64,000 bases of DNA from Neocallimastix lanati (nom. inval.) (lineage: Eukaryota; Neocallimastigomycota; Neocallimastigomycetes; Neocallimastigales; Neocallimastigaceae): assembly GCA_016946835.1 (NCBI GenBank), contig JACVTC010000026.1, positions 1,177,001 to 1,241,000 on the forward strand. The letters are read 5' to 3'. The notes under the pieces are model-generated. The model was not told the origin of the DNA. It searched no databases and saw only the letters and a list, made by a program, of their open reading frames with translations. The position numbers and the translations under genes are program-made. Positions 30,516-42,218 of this stretch are shown here, piece after piece. Every line of letters begins with the position of its first letter. Position 1 is the first letter of the stretch.

Positions 30516-32385
30516 AAAATATCTACCTGGACACTCGATTCAGGAGCGTCATACAATATGACGTATGACATTAAATCTCTTACCAATGTCGAATAACATG
30601 AGGAGGTATTAACTTATGCTGATGGGAGGCCGTATCGTATCTAAATATAAGGGAACTTATATTGGATACATCAATGATAATAAAATAATTTTAAAAGATG
30701 TCTTATATATTCCATCTTTTAAACGCAACCTATTGTCCATTTATTCCTTATGTAAAGATAATTATAAAATTATGTTTTATAATTATGAAAATAAGAATAA
30801 AGTTAAAATTTACAATAAAAAAGGCAATAGGATATATACCTCCACAGCAATTGAATCTACTAAAACTTATAAAATCTATTTCCTTAAAGAAAAATTAAAT
30901 GTAAATTCTCTCCCTACATCATTCAGTATTGAAGAAACTGATGATGACAAAATATTAAAACTTTGGCACCGTCGTATGGGGCATTTTAATATTGCTATTA
31001 TTAAAGACCATTTACCAAATATTAACTTAAAGGACAAATGCATGATATGTGTTGAATCCAAAATTAAAAACTTCCCCTATTACTTGTCTAAAAATAAAAC
31101 TACTGAACCTTTTGAAATGGTTCATATGGACACCGTTTTAAACTCTGACAAATCCATATATGGAAATAAATATTTTTTCACTATTATGGATGATTATACT
31201 TGTTTCGGATGGACTTTCTTTCTAAAATCTAAGGCTGAGGTTTTCCCTACTTTCCTTAAATGGTATAACAAAGTTAAAAATATTTTTAATAAAAACATAA
31301 AGTATCTTAAAACTGATAACGGAACTGAATACTCATATTCTCTTTTTGACAATTTTTGTGACCAAAACGGGAACGTTCATTTATATTCTATTCCTTACAA
31401 CCCACAGCAAAATGGTAAAGCAGAACGATTCCAACAAACCCTTATTCATTGTGCGAGAGCACTTCTAAATGACTCAAAACTACATTATTCATTCTGGGAA
31501 GATGCTGTATCTACAGCTAACTACATTCACAACCGACTCCCTCATAAAGGAATAGATAATAAAATTCCTTATGAAGTTCTGTTTAATAAAAAAGTCGACT
31601 TTAACAAATTCAAAGTGTTCGGTTGTCAAGTCTTCTTCTATGTCCCCAAACACCTCCGTAAGAAGTTTGAAAACTCCTCCTCTCCTGGAATCTTTATTGG
31701 ATATGATAGAAACACCACCGCCTACAGAATATACGATACTCAACATAATAAAATTATTTTATCTCGTGCTGTTGAATTCTTCGAAGACATGCCTGTAAAG
31801 TCCATTTGTCCGTCCTCTCCTCCTGATATTATCGATTTTCCCCCTTATTATGAAAACGGAGGGAGCGATAGTAATACTGACAAGAACACTAAAGTTAGTT
31901 TTCAAAATAATGAAAATGATAATAACAGTATTGGCGAAAATAATAACGTAAACTTCAATAGTAATAATTCGGACAGAAATAACACTAATAGTAATACTAA
32001 TACTACCAATACTGATAATAATATACAAATAAAGCCCACTTTAGTAGTTCCTTCAAATGATAAAAATTTAAATAATTTATCTCACACAAACCAATTAAAT
32101 AATGTCTATCAAAATTATAATATTTATGATTCAAATAAATTTTTCAATAATTATTACCAAGAATCAAAAAAACTTTTTAATTTAAATAATTTATATAGTT
32201 ATTACAACCCTTTTAACTATTACAATAATTTTAATTTTCCTCTTAACTATTACAATCCTAACGTTTATAATCCGCACATTTGGCAAAATCCAAATTTACA
32301 AAATTTACAAGATTTTCAAAACTATAATAATAATACTGTAAAAAGTTTGGAAGAAACAGAGAAGAAAACCATTTTATGCAATTGA
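30516..32385 (+). pseudogene. Copia protease-integrase remnant (part A)
   Basis: The protease active site reads TWTLDSGAS (Asp codon at 30537), then an in-frame stop at 30594 and a frameshift near 30625 separate it from the integrase frame (30616-32385, 589 codons). The integrase has a GAG-pre-integrase zinc finger (WHRRMGHFN..CMIC) and a DD35E core: Asp codons at 31129 and 31315, Glu at 31423. The C-terminal PGIFIGYD block follows. The tail turns Asn-rich and ends at a TGA where the next element begins in another frame. The integrase core itself looks intact, but the protease is broken and no gag is present. Confidence 0.85.
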
Positions 32386-35089
32386 AAACAGTACCACACA
32401 ACCACTACAACTTGTACACTCCGATGTAGTTGGTAAATTAAAAACATCTTATAACGATTTTAATTACTACATAACTTTTATGGATGACTATAGTAGAAAA
32501 TGCTGGATTTACCTTTTAAAAAATAAATCTGATGTTTATAACGCATTTATTAAATTTCACAAATTAATGAATAATACTACTGAATTTACAATTAATTCTT
32601 TAAAAACCGACAACGGAACCGAATACACAAATGAAAATTTCAACAAGTATCTTTCCGAAAATGGTATGAAATTAATTCATTCAACTCCTGGCTACCCACA
32701 ACAAAATGGTCGTTCAGAACGAATTAATCAAATTCTTAATAATTGTGCAACCACGCTACTTAATTCTGCCAAATTACCTCTTAATTTTTGGGATTCTGCT
32801 ATTCTATGCGCATGTCGTTTATATAACCTTAATCCTCATCAAGGTAATAATTCAAAAATCCCAGATGAAGTTTTCTTCAACAAACCTATTGATATTTCAC
32901 ACTTACGTGTTTTTGGTTGCAGAGTATATTTCTATAATAACTATAAAAAGAATAAATTTGAAAATAATTCTAAACCTGGAATTTTCCTTGGTTATGCTTC
33001 GGACTCTACTGGTTATCGTATTTTAGATTTATCTTCTAACTGTATTGTATCAGCTAGAGACGTTTATTTCTTGGAAAATATTCCTGGAACTATTAATACT
33101 ATCTTTCTATCAGAAGAATATATTAATTCTATTTTTCCTTCGAATTATTCAATTGAGGGGGAAAAAGGCAGTTATGATCAATTAAATAATTCAAATAATT
33201 CAAATAATTCAAATAATAACAACCAAGAAATTATTAATGGCAATAATAAAATTATATTAAATAATAACAACAATAACATTAATAACAATATTAATAATAA
33301 CATGAATTTGAATAAAAAACATGAAAACTTAAACACAAATCAAAACTCTGATATATTAATTGATAAAAATTCAAACAACAATTTAAATAATTCTAATAAT
33401 AATGATATGGCTATAAATATTCAAGATAATAACAAAAATAATTTAGAAAATAATGAAATGGAAAATACCGATACTCATAAAAATAATAACAAAAGAAAAT
33501 TCATTGATTTAAATGAAAAAGAAAATACAAATGATAATGAACAATTAACAATAAAGAAAAACAAAGTATTATTAATTAAAACAGTTAATCCTAAGAGTTA
33601 TGATGAAGCAATAAATTCTAACGATTCAAATAAATGGAAAGATGCAATTAAAAAAGAAATCAATAATATGTATGAACAAAAAGTAATGAGAATAGTTAAT
33701 AATATTCCTAAAGATACTACTTTAATTGATACTAGATGGGTATTTACTACTAAAGATAATGGCGTTAAAAAAGCAAGATTAGTTGCTCGTGGATTCAAAC
33801 AAAGAAAAGGTGGTAACTATACATCAACATATTCACCAACAATTAAAGCAGATAGTTTAAGAATTACAATTGCCATTGCATCACAATACAAATGGAACTT
33901 AAGACAAATAGATATAAAGGCAGCTTATTTAAATGCCAAATTAGAAGAAGAAATATACGTGGACATACCAGAAGGAGATAAAAATTATAATTCTGGAAAA
34001 TATTGGATATTAAATAAGGCTCTATATGGTTTGAAACAAGCCGGAAGACAATGGTATAAAGAAATATCAAGTTATTTAAAAAATATTGGTTTAAAACAAT
34101 TGAATATTGATCAATGTTTATTTACAAAATATCACAATGGAAATTTATGTGCTATATTATGTCTTTATGTTGATGATATCTTACTTACTGGAGAAGATAA
34201 AGAAATTAAATATATAAGCAATAAATTAAAAGAAAAATATAAAATTTCAAAAGACACGGAAGCTAACAAAATTATAGGAATAAATATTTTTAAAACTGAA
34301 GAAGGATATAAAATTAATCAACAAGACTACATTGAAAAATTAATTAAGAATTACAAGATGAATAAGACAAAACCAATTAACAACCCATGTAGAAAAATTA
34401 CTTTAGAAGAAAGAGAAAATTCAACACCAGTAAACGTAACAGAATATAAATCTATTATTGGTGCATTATTATTTGTTTCAACAAAAACAAGACCAGATAT
34501 CTCATTTGCAGTTAATCAAGCTGCAAGACACGCCGAAAACCCAACAGAAGTTGATCTAAAATCAGCATTGATGACCTTAAGATATTTAAAATCTACTAAA
34601 GAAAAATCTATTTATTACTATGGAAGTAAAAATTTAATTGCCTACTCAGACGCTGATTTCGCTAGCGATGAAGAAACAAGAAAATCTACCAGTGGATACA
34701 TTTTCTTATTTGGAAAAAGTCCAATTTCATGGAAATCTGAAACTCAGAAGAACATCACATTATCAACCACTGAAGCAGAATATGTTGCATTAACTGAATG
34801 CGCAAAACAAGGAATGAAATTAAAGAAATTACTAAAAGAAATATTCAATAAAGAAATTAATTTAAAAATTAAAGTTGATAATAAATCTTGTAAAAGTATC
34901 GCTGAAAATGAAAATACAAAAGGTAGATGTAAACACATGGACATTGATTACAAATACATTCAAGAAAAAATAAACAGAAAAGAAATGAATTTAGAACATA
35001 TATCCTCCGATACTATGTTAGCTGATCCTTTAACTAAAGTGATATCTGGACCAAAAATGAAATGTTTTACTGATTTTATTTTCAATTAA
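32343..35089 (+). CDS. Copia integrase core, reverse transcriptase and RNase H (part B)
   Basis: Open frame entered at about 32343 in frame with ATG 32480, running to 35089. It starts inside an integrase (RRKPFYAIEN.., no zinc finger) with its own DD35E core: Asp codons at 32423 and 32609, Glu at 32717. After an Asn-rich linker comes the RVT_2 reverse transcriptase, with TRWVFTTKDNG, RQIDIKAAYLNA, LNKALYGLKQAGRQW and the catalytic YVDD at 34166-34177. RNase H follows with YSDADFASD, STTEAEYVAL, VDNKSC and KHMDIDYKYIQ. No stop or frameshift interrupts it, so recent activity or purifying selection is possible. The N-terminal truncation means this copy alone could not supply gag or protease. Confidence 0.9.
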
Positions 35090-35238
35090 AAAAAAAAATT
35101 TATTATTAAAAATTTACTATAAAAAAAAAAAAAAAAAGAAAAAATTTTATTATAAAAAATTTAATATAAAAAAAAAAAAAAATTTTTTATTAAAACTTTA
35201 TTTTTTATATTATTACCAAATGCATAATGTAGGGGGAA

Positions 35239-35491
35239 TGTTAAGTATTAGCTACATTATAATTATACATTATACATTATAATATTAATACGCCACAATT
35301 AACCACATTATGAATACATTAGTTATTAGATAGTTATTAAATAGTTATTATAAATCTTATTTATTATATTTTGTTAAACTGTAATATTCTTTATTATGTA
35401 ATATTCATATAATTAAATATAAATAAATAAAAGCCATATTAACTAAAATAATCATAATTGAGATTGTTAGATTTCAGTTACATTCTTAACA
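35239..35491 (+). repeat. 3' long terminal repeat of the copia element
   Basis: A 253-base segment bounded by perfect inverted ends TGTTAAG and CTTAACA, preceded directly by a purine tract (AGGGGGAA, 35231-35238) that fits the polypurine primer. It starts about 150 bases after the pol stop codon. No second copy is seen upstream of part A. Confidence 0.8.
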
Positions 35492-36211
35492 ATTATAATA
35501 TTAATATAGTTATAAATTATTAATAAGAAAAATTAATATAATTATTACTTGATTTTTATGTTACCATAAAAGGATAAAGATATTAAGTACTCTATTATGC
35601 CTGAAAAATCAAAATCATATTTTATCTAACGTATGATTTTATGCTTTATTCAGATTAAAAAATACTATTGATTATTTATTATTATTTTTTTTATTTTTTA
35701 ACATGAAATATTAAATTTAATCAATATAGGTCATTTTATTTTACTTATTTGTTTTTTAAATATTTATTTTATTTTTATTTAATGTATACTCATTTTTTTA
35801 TTTATTTTAACAAAAAAAAAAAAAAAAATTGTAAAAAAATTTATGGAATATAATTTTTTTTTTTTTTTAAAGATAACATTAATAAAACAATATTAAATTT
35901 TTAATTTATAATTATTTTTTTAAAAAAAAAGGTGATTTTTATTTACTATAAATATATTAAAATTATTAATCCAAAAATTTTGTAATAAATTAAATATATT
36001 TATAAATAGATTAGTATTATTAATTATAATAAAAAAAATATTTTTTCAAATTATAAATACTTTTAAATTTCAGTATATTTAAAATTTAATTTTATGTTTA
36101 TTTTAATAAATAATACTTAATTTATAAAGATTTTTTATAATAAAAAATTGACAAAAAAAAAATAATAAATAATAATAATTTTTAAAAATTAAATTAAGAA
36201 AAAAGAAAAAA
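35492..36211. other. A/T-rich spacer and upstream region of esterase B
   Basis: Nothing beyond A/T homopolymers and short repeats. An A-rich leader (GAAAAAAGAAAAAA-like) immediately precedes the ATG of the esterase, as also seen before the third paralogue. Confidence 0.5.
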
Positions 36212-37150
36212 ATGGTGTCATTTAGATGTAAAATATTTAAATTTTTAATTAGAAAATACTTTAATATTAATCCAATTTTAAATCAAAATTTAGTTGAAAA
36301 AATTAGAAGTATGAATCCAAAAGCATATAAAGATATTAAGGTTAAAGGTTATTCGTTCACAAGAAAAGTATCAGATAAAAATACAAAATATATGGTCATA
36401 AAAAAGGATAGTAATAAACCTGTAAAAAGAATTATTTATTATCTTCATGGAGGTGCATACATTGGAAAATTAAATAATAGTTATGAAAGTTTTACATATC
36501 CATTTTGTGATATTAAAAATGATATTGAAGTAGTTTTATTAGATTATGATACTGCTCCAGAGTTTAAATATCCTACTCAATTAAATCAAGCTATTGAAAT
36601 TTGGGATATAATAACTCAAACCTGCAAACCAGAAGATATAATAGTTGGTGGAGATTCTTCTGGTGGTAATTTAGCATTAGCATTAATTCATAAGCTTAAA
36701 AAAGAGAGAAATATTGCACCTAGAGCAGGTATCTTTTTATCTCCTTGGACAGATATGGAAGGTCAAGGAGATAGTTATTTTAAAAATTATCAGAAAGATG
36801 TTCAAATTGGTGAAACTAACAGTCCTTTAACCAAAGAAAAATATGAAATAATAAGGGAATCTGAAATATTCTGTTTTATTGGTGACGCTGATAGAAGAGA
36901 TCCATATGTTTCACCAATCTATGGAGATTTTTCGACTTTTCCAAAATCTCTTTTTATTGCTACTGATAATGAAGTATTACTTGATGATACATTAGCAATT
37001 GTTGATAAAATTAAAGAGAATAGTAATAATAATGTAGAATTAATTGTTAAAGAAGGAATGTTTCATGTTTATCCAATTTTTACTTTTCTTCCTGAAAGCA
37101 AAGAAGCACATAAAAGAATTATAAATTTTATAAGAGAATGTTATAATTAA
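36212..37150 (+). CDS. Alpha/beta-hydrolase, acetyl esterase/lipase family (paralogue B)
   Basis: Intronless 312-residue esterase of the HSL/Aes type, closely related to the genes at 28913 and 39133. Motifs: HGG oxyanion hole at 79-81, GGDSSGGN with nucleophile Ser149, LLDDTL with the likely acid D258 or D259, and catalytic H285 in GMFHVYP. LDYDTAPE and SPWTDM match the family. The start is fixed by strong similarity to paralogue C from the second residue onward (MVSxRxxxFK). It starts just after an A-rich leader and is cytosolic by prediction because no signal peptide is present. Together the three genes form a local family. Natural substrate is unknown; acetylated carbohydrates or short-chain esters are plausible. 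Confidence 0.92.
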   Translation: MVSFRCKIFKFLIRKYFNINPILNQNLVEKIRSMNPKAYKDIKVKGYSFTRKVSDKNTKYMVIKKDSNKPVKRIIYYLHGGAYIGKLNNSYESFTYPFCDIKNDIEVVLLDYDTAPEFKYPTQLNQAIEIWDIITQTCKPEDIIVGGDSSGGNLALALIHKLKKERNIAPRAGIFLSPWTDMEGQGDSYFKNYQKDVQIGETNSPLTKEKYEIIRESEIFCFIGDADRRDPYVSPIYGDFSTFPKSLFIATDNEVLLDDTLAIVDKIKENSNNNVELIVKEGMFHVYPIFTFLPESKEAHKRIINFIRECYN

Positions 37151-38999
37151 AGTTATAATAAAAAAAGAATAGATAAAACAATAAATAATAATTAATTAAT
37201 GGAATATATTTGAAATAGATTATATATAAAACTAAAAAAATACAAATTAATAATAGTTGATAATCTTAAATAAAATATAAATGATATTATAATATTAATT
37301 ATATTTATATATTTAAATGCTATCAATTAATTTACAATATAAATTGTTAATATGAAAGTTCAAAATTCAGAGAAACAAATTTACAATAAAAAATATTTAT
37401 TTTTTATAAAAAAATTAATATTATGAATTAAATATTTCTTATTTTGCATTTACTAATGATTTTATATATAATAAAAATTGTATACATTAAAATTATTATT
37501 ACAAAATTTTGTAAATTTTAAATAATTATTAATAAATTAATACGTTATTTATAAAAAATATTTATTAGGGAAAACTAAAAATGTATTAATATTAATATAA
37601 TTATTATATTTATTAATAAATACCTTTTTTTTAAAGAGATGAATTATTTATTAAAATTATTTACTAACATATATACAATTCTTTAATTTTTAAATAAATA
37701 AATAAATAAATAAATAAACAAACAAACAAATAAATAAATAAATAGATAAATAAATAAATAAATAAATAAATAAATATGGAATTTATTTTTATATATTTTT
37801 ATAGTACTTCTATAATTCTATTTAAATTTGAAAATTTGAATAGAATTTTAATAATTTGAATTTGTTTAAAGTAATTTAATTTATAATCTTAATATGCTTA
37901 AAAATTGGATTAAGAAAAAATAATAAGAATTTTAAGCATCCTAGTAAATTTATTATATATTAAATTGGCGTCTTTTAATTTCAAAAAAAAAAAAAAATTT
38001 TGTTAAAAATTTTTTAATTTATAATCTTAATATGCTTAAAAATGGAATTAGGAGAATTATATATATGATAATGAAAATTTTAAGCATCCTAGTAAATTTA
38101 TTATATATTAAATCGGCATCTTTTAATTTCAAAAAGAAAAAAAAAAAATTAATAAAAAATATTTAGTAAAAGAAATCAAATAATAACAACAACAACAACA
38201 AAAAAAAAAAAAAAAAAAAAAAAAAAACTAAGAAAAAATAAAATATCCAATATTAGGAGTGGTTTAAATTTTAATAAATTAAAAGTATAAATTAATGGAA
38301 TAAAAGAATAACTAATTATTCAAAGAAAAAAAAAAAAAAAAAAAAAAAAAAAACTTAATTTCAAAGTTTTATAAGTATTATAAATTCTTATAATTTAAAT
38401 AATGATAAAAAATTAAGATTTATTATTCAATTATATATTATGATGAATAATTAACATATTTTTTTTTTAAAGTTTTATTATGTATTAATTATTATTTAAT
38501 ACAGTGAATAATTTATCTTAATTATTTAAATTTTAAGTATTTAAATTACTTTGTATAATAATTATAATTAATAAACTATTTTAAATATTTTAAATTAACC
38601 AATTAACATGATTACTTTTTAAACCATCCATATAATTTACTACTTTTAAAACATGCTTAACTAACTTAGAAAAATGGATTTATCAATGAATGTTTCCAAT
38701 GTTCAATTAATGGATTTTATTATCTATTTTTTTTTTTTTTTTTTACTTTATATAATTTAATAATTATTCATACTTATTAATTTTAAATAATAATATCTTT
38801 AAAAAATAATATAAAAATTATCATTTATTTTTCCTCAATATAATTATTATCATTATCATTATTATATATTATATAGTTCATTATCATTTTTTTTAGATTA
38901 ATAGATTTATACTAAAAAAAAATTTTTTTTTATATTCTTTTTATCTTTTTTTATTTTCTTTCTTTTTATATTAACTAAAAGGTATATAGACAAATTTAT
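37151..38999. other. A/T-rich intergenic region with a duplicated hairpin unit
   Basis: No gene seen. It contains an (AAAT)n run at about 37693-37776, the tandem duplication listed separately at 37875-38130, and poly-A tracts near 38200 and 38330. Confidence 0.6.
37875..38130. repeat. Tandem duplication of a unit carrying an inverted repeat
   Basis: Two copies offset by 138 bases. Each has ATGCTTAAAA (37894-37903, 38032-38041) and its reverse complement TTTTAAGCAT (37930-37939, 38078-38087), then CCTAGTAAATTTATTATATA and a conserved GGC(G/A)TCTTTTAATTTC end. The loop between the arms varies while the arms are unchanged. Confidence 0.85.
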
Positions 39000-39000
39000 T

Positions 39001-39117
<117 letters not shown>

Positions 39118-39132
39118 TAAAGAAAAAGAAAA

Positions 39133-40071
39133 ATGGTTTCAATTAGAGCTAGACTTTTCAAATTATATTTAAGAAAAAAATTTAATTTGAATCCATTGGT
39201 CACTAAAGATTTAGTTCAGACTTTTCGAAATGCAAATGAAAAATTTTTAAAAGATGTTATTAAAGAGGGATATAGTATCATTAGAAAAGAAACGGAAAAA
39301 AAAGTTAAATACGTTATCATCAAAAAAGATTCAAATAAACCTTCCAAAAAAATCATTTATTATCTTCATGGAGGAGCTTATCTTATTCGTTTAACGAATA
39401 TGTATCAAACATTTTCATATCCACTTTGCGATATTAGGGATGATATTGAAGTAGTTTTATTAGATTATGATCCTGCACCAGAACAAAAGTATCCATCGCA
39501 ATTGAATCAAGCAATGGAAATTTGGAATGAAATAACTAAGGAGCATAAACCTGAAGATATAATTATTGGCGGAGATTCCTCTGGTGGAAATTTAGGACTT
39601 GCCTTAATACATAAATTAAAAAATGAACAAAATGTATCCCCAAAAGCTTGCTTCTTTTTATCACCATGGACTGATATGACATGTTCCGGTGAAAGTTATT
39701 ATACCAACTATCAAAAGGATATACAAAGTGGAGAAGCTAATGAACCATTAACTAAAGAAAAAGAAAATATAATTCAACATTCCGATTTATTTTGCTTTAC
39801 AGGAGATGCAGATCGTAAAGATCCTTATATATCCCCATTATTTGGTGATTTTACGACTTTCCCAAGATCATTATTTTTTGTTGGAAGTGAAGAAATGTTA
39901 CTTGATGATACCTTAAAGATAGTTGAAAAAATAAAAGAAAAGGGAAATGAAGTTGAGTTAGTTAATAAAGAAGGAATGTTTCATATCTATCCAATGTATA
40001 TAAGCTATCTTCCTGAAAGTAGAGAAGCCTATGAAAAAATTAAAGAATTTATTGCTGATAGTTTCAAATAA
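39133..40071 (+). CDS. Alpha/beta-hydrolase, acetyl esterase/lipase family (paralogue C)
   Basis: Intronless 312-residue esterase. HGG oxyanion hole at 79-81, GGDSSGGN with nucleophile Ser149, LLDDTL (D258/D259) and H284 in GMFHIYP. SPWTDMTCSGESYY is shared with paralogue A, while the N-terminus (MVSIRARLFKLYLRKKFNLN) follows paralogue B, so it looks intermediate between the two. No signal peptide. A long TAA array abuts the 5' leader and might affect expression. Probably soluble and active, since all triad residues are present. Substrate unknown. Confidence 0.92.
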   Translation: MVSIRARLFKLYLRKKFNLNPLVTKDLVQTFRNANEKFLKDVIKEGYSIIRKETEKKVKYVIIKKDSNKPSKKIIYYLHGGAYLIRLTNMYQTFSYPLCDIRDDIEVVLLDYDPAPEQKYPSQLNQAMEIWNEITKEHKPEDIIIGGDSSGGNLGLALIHKLKNEQNVSPKACFFLSPWTDMTCSGESYYTNYQKDIQSGEANEPLTKEKENIIQHSDLFCFTGDADRKDPYISPLFGDFTTFPRSLFFVGSEEMLLDDTLKIVEKIKEKGNEVELVNKEGMFHIYPMYISYLPESREAYEKIKEFIADSFK

Positions 40072-40530
40072 AAAATTTTTAAAATAAATAACCTATTGTA
40101 GTTTTAATATTTCGCTTTTCGTTTTTATTTAAATTAAAAAATTATAATTTTCTTTTTTTGTATTTTACTTCTTTTTTTTTTTTTTTTTTTTTTTTTTTTG
40201 ATTATTTTATTTTTTTTAAAAAAAAAAAAAATTATAATATATAAATTAAAATAATAAATGGATATTCTTAGTATATGAAGAAATCTTTTTTTTTTATTTT
40301 ATTTTATTATTTTCAATTCTATTTTATTCTATTCGTTTTTATTTCTCAAATAAATATAAATAAATCAATATTAAATAAGTAAACAAATGAATAAATAAAA
40401 CATTTTACTTAAAATGAAATAAAATAAAATAAATAATAATAACATATATAAAAATAATTATGATATATTTATTAAAAAAATACAAATATATGAATTTTTT
40501 TTTTTTATATTAATATTAAAAAACTACATT
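40072..40530. other. A/T-rich spacer
   Basis: Poly-T and poly-A blocks, no gene. Probably the 3' flank of esterase C. Confidence 0.55.
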
Positions 40531-40701
40531 ATGAGTCTTGAGGACGAAATGACCTCTAACTCTTTCCCATTCACCGATGATAACACTATGAGGAAAAAAA
40601 AAAAATTAGCATACGAATCTGCGTCAGTATTTCTTCTTTTGCCTTATCTTTTCGACGTGGACGCTTTTGACAACGGTAGGACTACCAGTATACAAAATTG
40701 A
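40531..40701 (+). CDS. Small 56-codon open frame of balanced composition
   Basis: Starts ATG AGT CTT GAG and reads MSLEDEMTSN, then a short Lys run, then FDVDAFDNGRTTSIQN before TGA. Codon use is far less A/T-biased than the surroundings, which suggests real coding ancestry, but no family is recognised. Its 3' side shares a 22-base word with the island at 27770-27935, so it may be part of a dispersed element rather than a gene. Confidence 0.25.
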   Translation: MSLEDEMTSNSFPFTDDNTMRKKKKLAYESASVFLLLPYLFDVDAFDNGRTTSIQN

Positions 40702-41586
40702 TCATAGTATTTTAGAATAATTACCAGAAATGATTTGGCCATTAAACAAAAATATCTTATTCCTTTTTATAATTTAAATTAATAACATCTATGTCTCTTC
40801 CACCAAGAAGGATGTTATATGTACTTGGTATCAAGTCACATATATATTTCCACACACATTATTCAATCAATACTATTTCCATTATTAACAACATTATTGT
40901 TATTTATTTATTTTTTTTTTTTTTTTTAGACTAGGAAGAGAATACACTTCCAGTTCTTTATTAAATAGATTAAAATATTTTTATGTATTACATTTAATTA
41001 TAAAAAAATACATTATATAATTAAAAGATAAAGAAAAAATAAAATAAAATGTATGTAAAAGATTAAGTAAAATAAAAAATAATAAAAAGTTAAGAAATAA
41101 CAAATTGTAATTAATCAAAGAAAATTTAATGTAATAAAAAGTAAAAATAAGTTCAAGAGTTAAAAAAAATTCGGTGTGATGTATACTACGTGGAGTAACA
41201 TGATCACCAGTTAAATCTAAAATAATAAAACAAAGAAGTGTCATCTTTAAAATAGATAGCGTGGTATCCACTAAACTCTTCCCTGAACCACAAGAAAGAT
41301 CATCAAAAGTTGAATTACTTACTATAGGTTTTATGTTCGGAACTGTGCTGTTAGTTAATGTGTATTGATGAGAATTAACAGGACTTCTAACTGCACTATT
41401 CCTTTGTCATATCGGTAGGACGTCGGCACTCTTGGTAATGAAAATGTTTTTGCTAAACCTCTCAAAAAGTAACTCAAGAGAGCTACTAATGATCGGTATT
41501 GTATTAGCAAGATATTCCGCAAGCCCCACAATATACGGAACAGTAGAACCCCGTGAACTTTTTAGGAGTTGCTCATTTAAATATCT

Positions 41587-42153
41587 CTATTCCCCAGTAT
41601 CGAATAGTAGCTCATCTAAAGCTGAAATTCCCCCAAGAAGGAATGTATAAATATACCTATTTATGAAATTTTCATATTCTAAAATATTAGAATAAGAAGG
41701 AAGTAAGGAAAGATTCCTTACTTTATTGGCAAATATAATGAATAAATCATCGATAAAATCTGAAGATTTACATCGACATAAAGAAAAGGTAGAGCATTCA
41801 AATATCCAATGGATAAAAGATTGTTCACCTTTTCCACAACAAGTGCAGAATTTAGGAGAGTCTTCAGAAACTCTACCACTTCTTATTGCAATAGTTGTAT
41901 TATATTTGTAACCAGCTCTTAATCTTAAGATCCAGTTAAAACCTAAACTTAAATGAGGGTATTCAAGGCTGAGCTTGAATAAATTTCTAGTATTTATAAA
42001 TTTGAAGTTATCATAATACATACCTTTAATCCCTTGGAATTTATCAACATCAGACCAATATGATTCAATAACATCTTTGAATTTAGTGATATTCTTTTTC
42101 TTAATTTTCTTGAAGAGCACCAGTGATTTTTTCGACCAAGAATAACGTGGCAT
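41587..42153 (-). pseudogene. LINE C-terminal CCHC zinc-finger region
   Basis: The minus-strand frame of 188 codons includes LGFNWILRLRAGYKYNT and the finger CTCCGKGEQSFIHWIFEC (C-x2-C-x8-H-x4-C), typical of the nucleic-acid-binding region after a LINE reverse transcriptase. It ends at FLLGGISALDELLFDTGE. The neighbouring 26.3-27.7 kb fragment has the equivalent finger with the last Cys lost. Confidence 0.75.
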
Positions 42154-42218
42154 AGAAGGAATATGGTTTATGAAATTTTTAATAATACATTTAGAATTTC
42201 TCCATTTACAAAAGCATT

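Larger units (their letters stand above)
30500..35491 (+). mobile_element. Composite Ty1/copia retrotransposon lacking 5' LTR and gag
   Basis: Order on the + strand: degenerate protease, integrase A, Asn-rich linker, second integrase core B, reverse transcriptase, RNase H, LTR. Copia order (integrase before reverse transcriptase) is clear. Two integrase cores in tandem show that two related elements are joined near 32340. I find no gag and no copy of the 3' LTR upstream, so the 5' end is truncated. The second part keeps an uninterrupted 869-codon open frame and could be young. The element lies between esterase genes A and B. Confidence 0.88.

Noticed and set aside
41432-41911. Plus-strand frames within the LINE
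   Set aside because: Antisense to the LINE C-terminal region, whose minus-strand reading is supported by the zinc finger and by the second copy.
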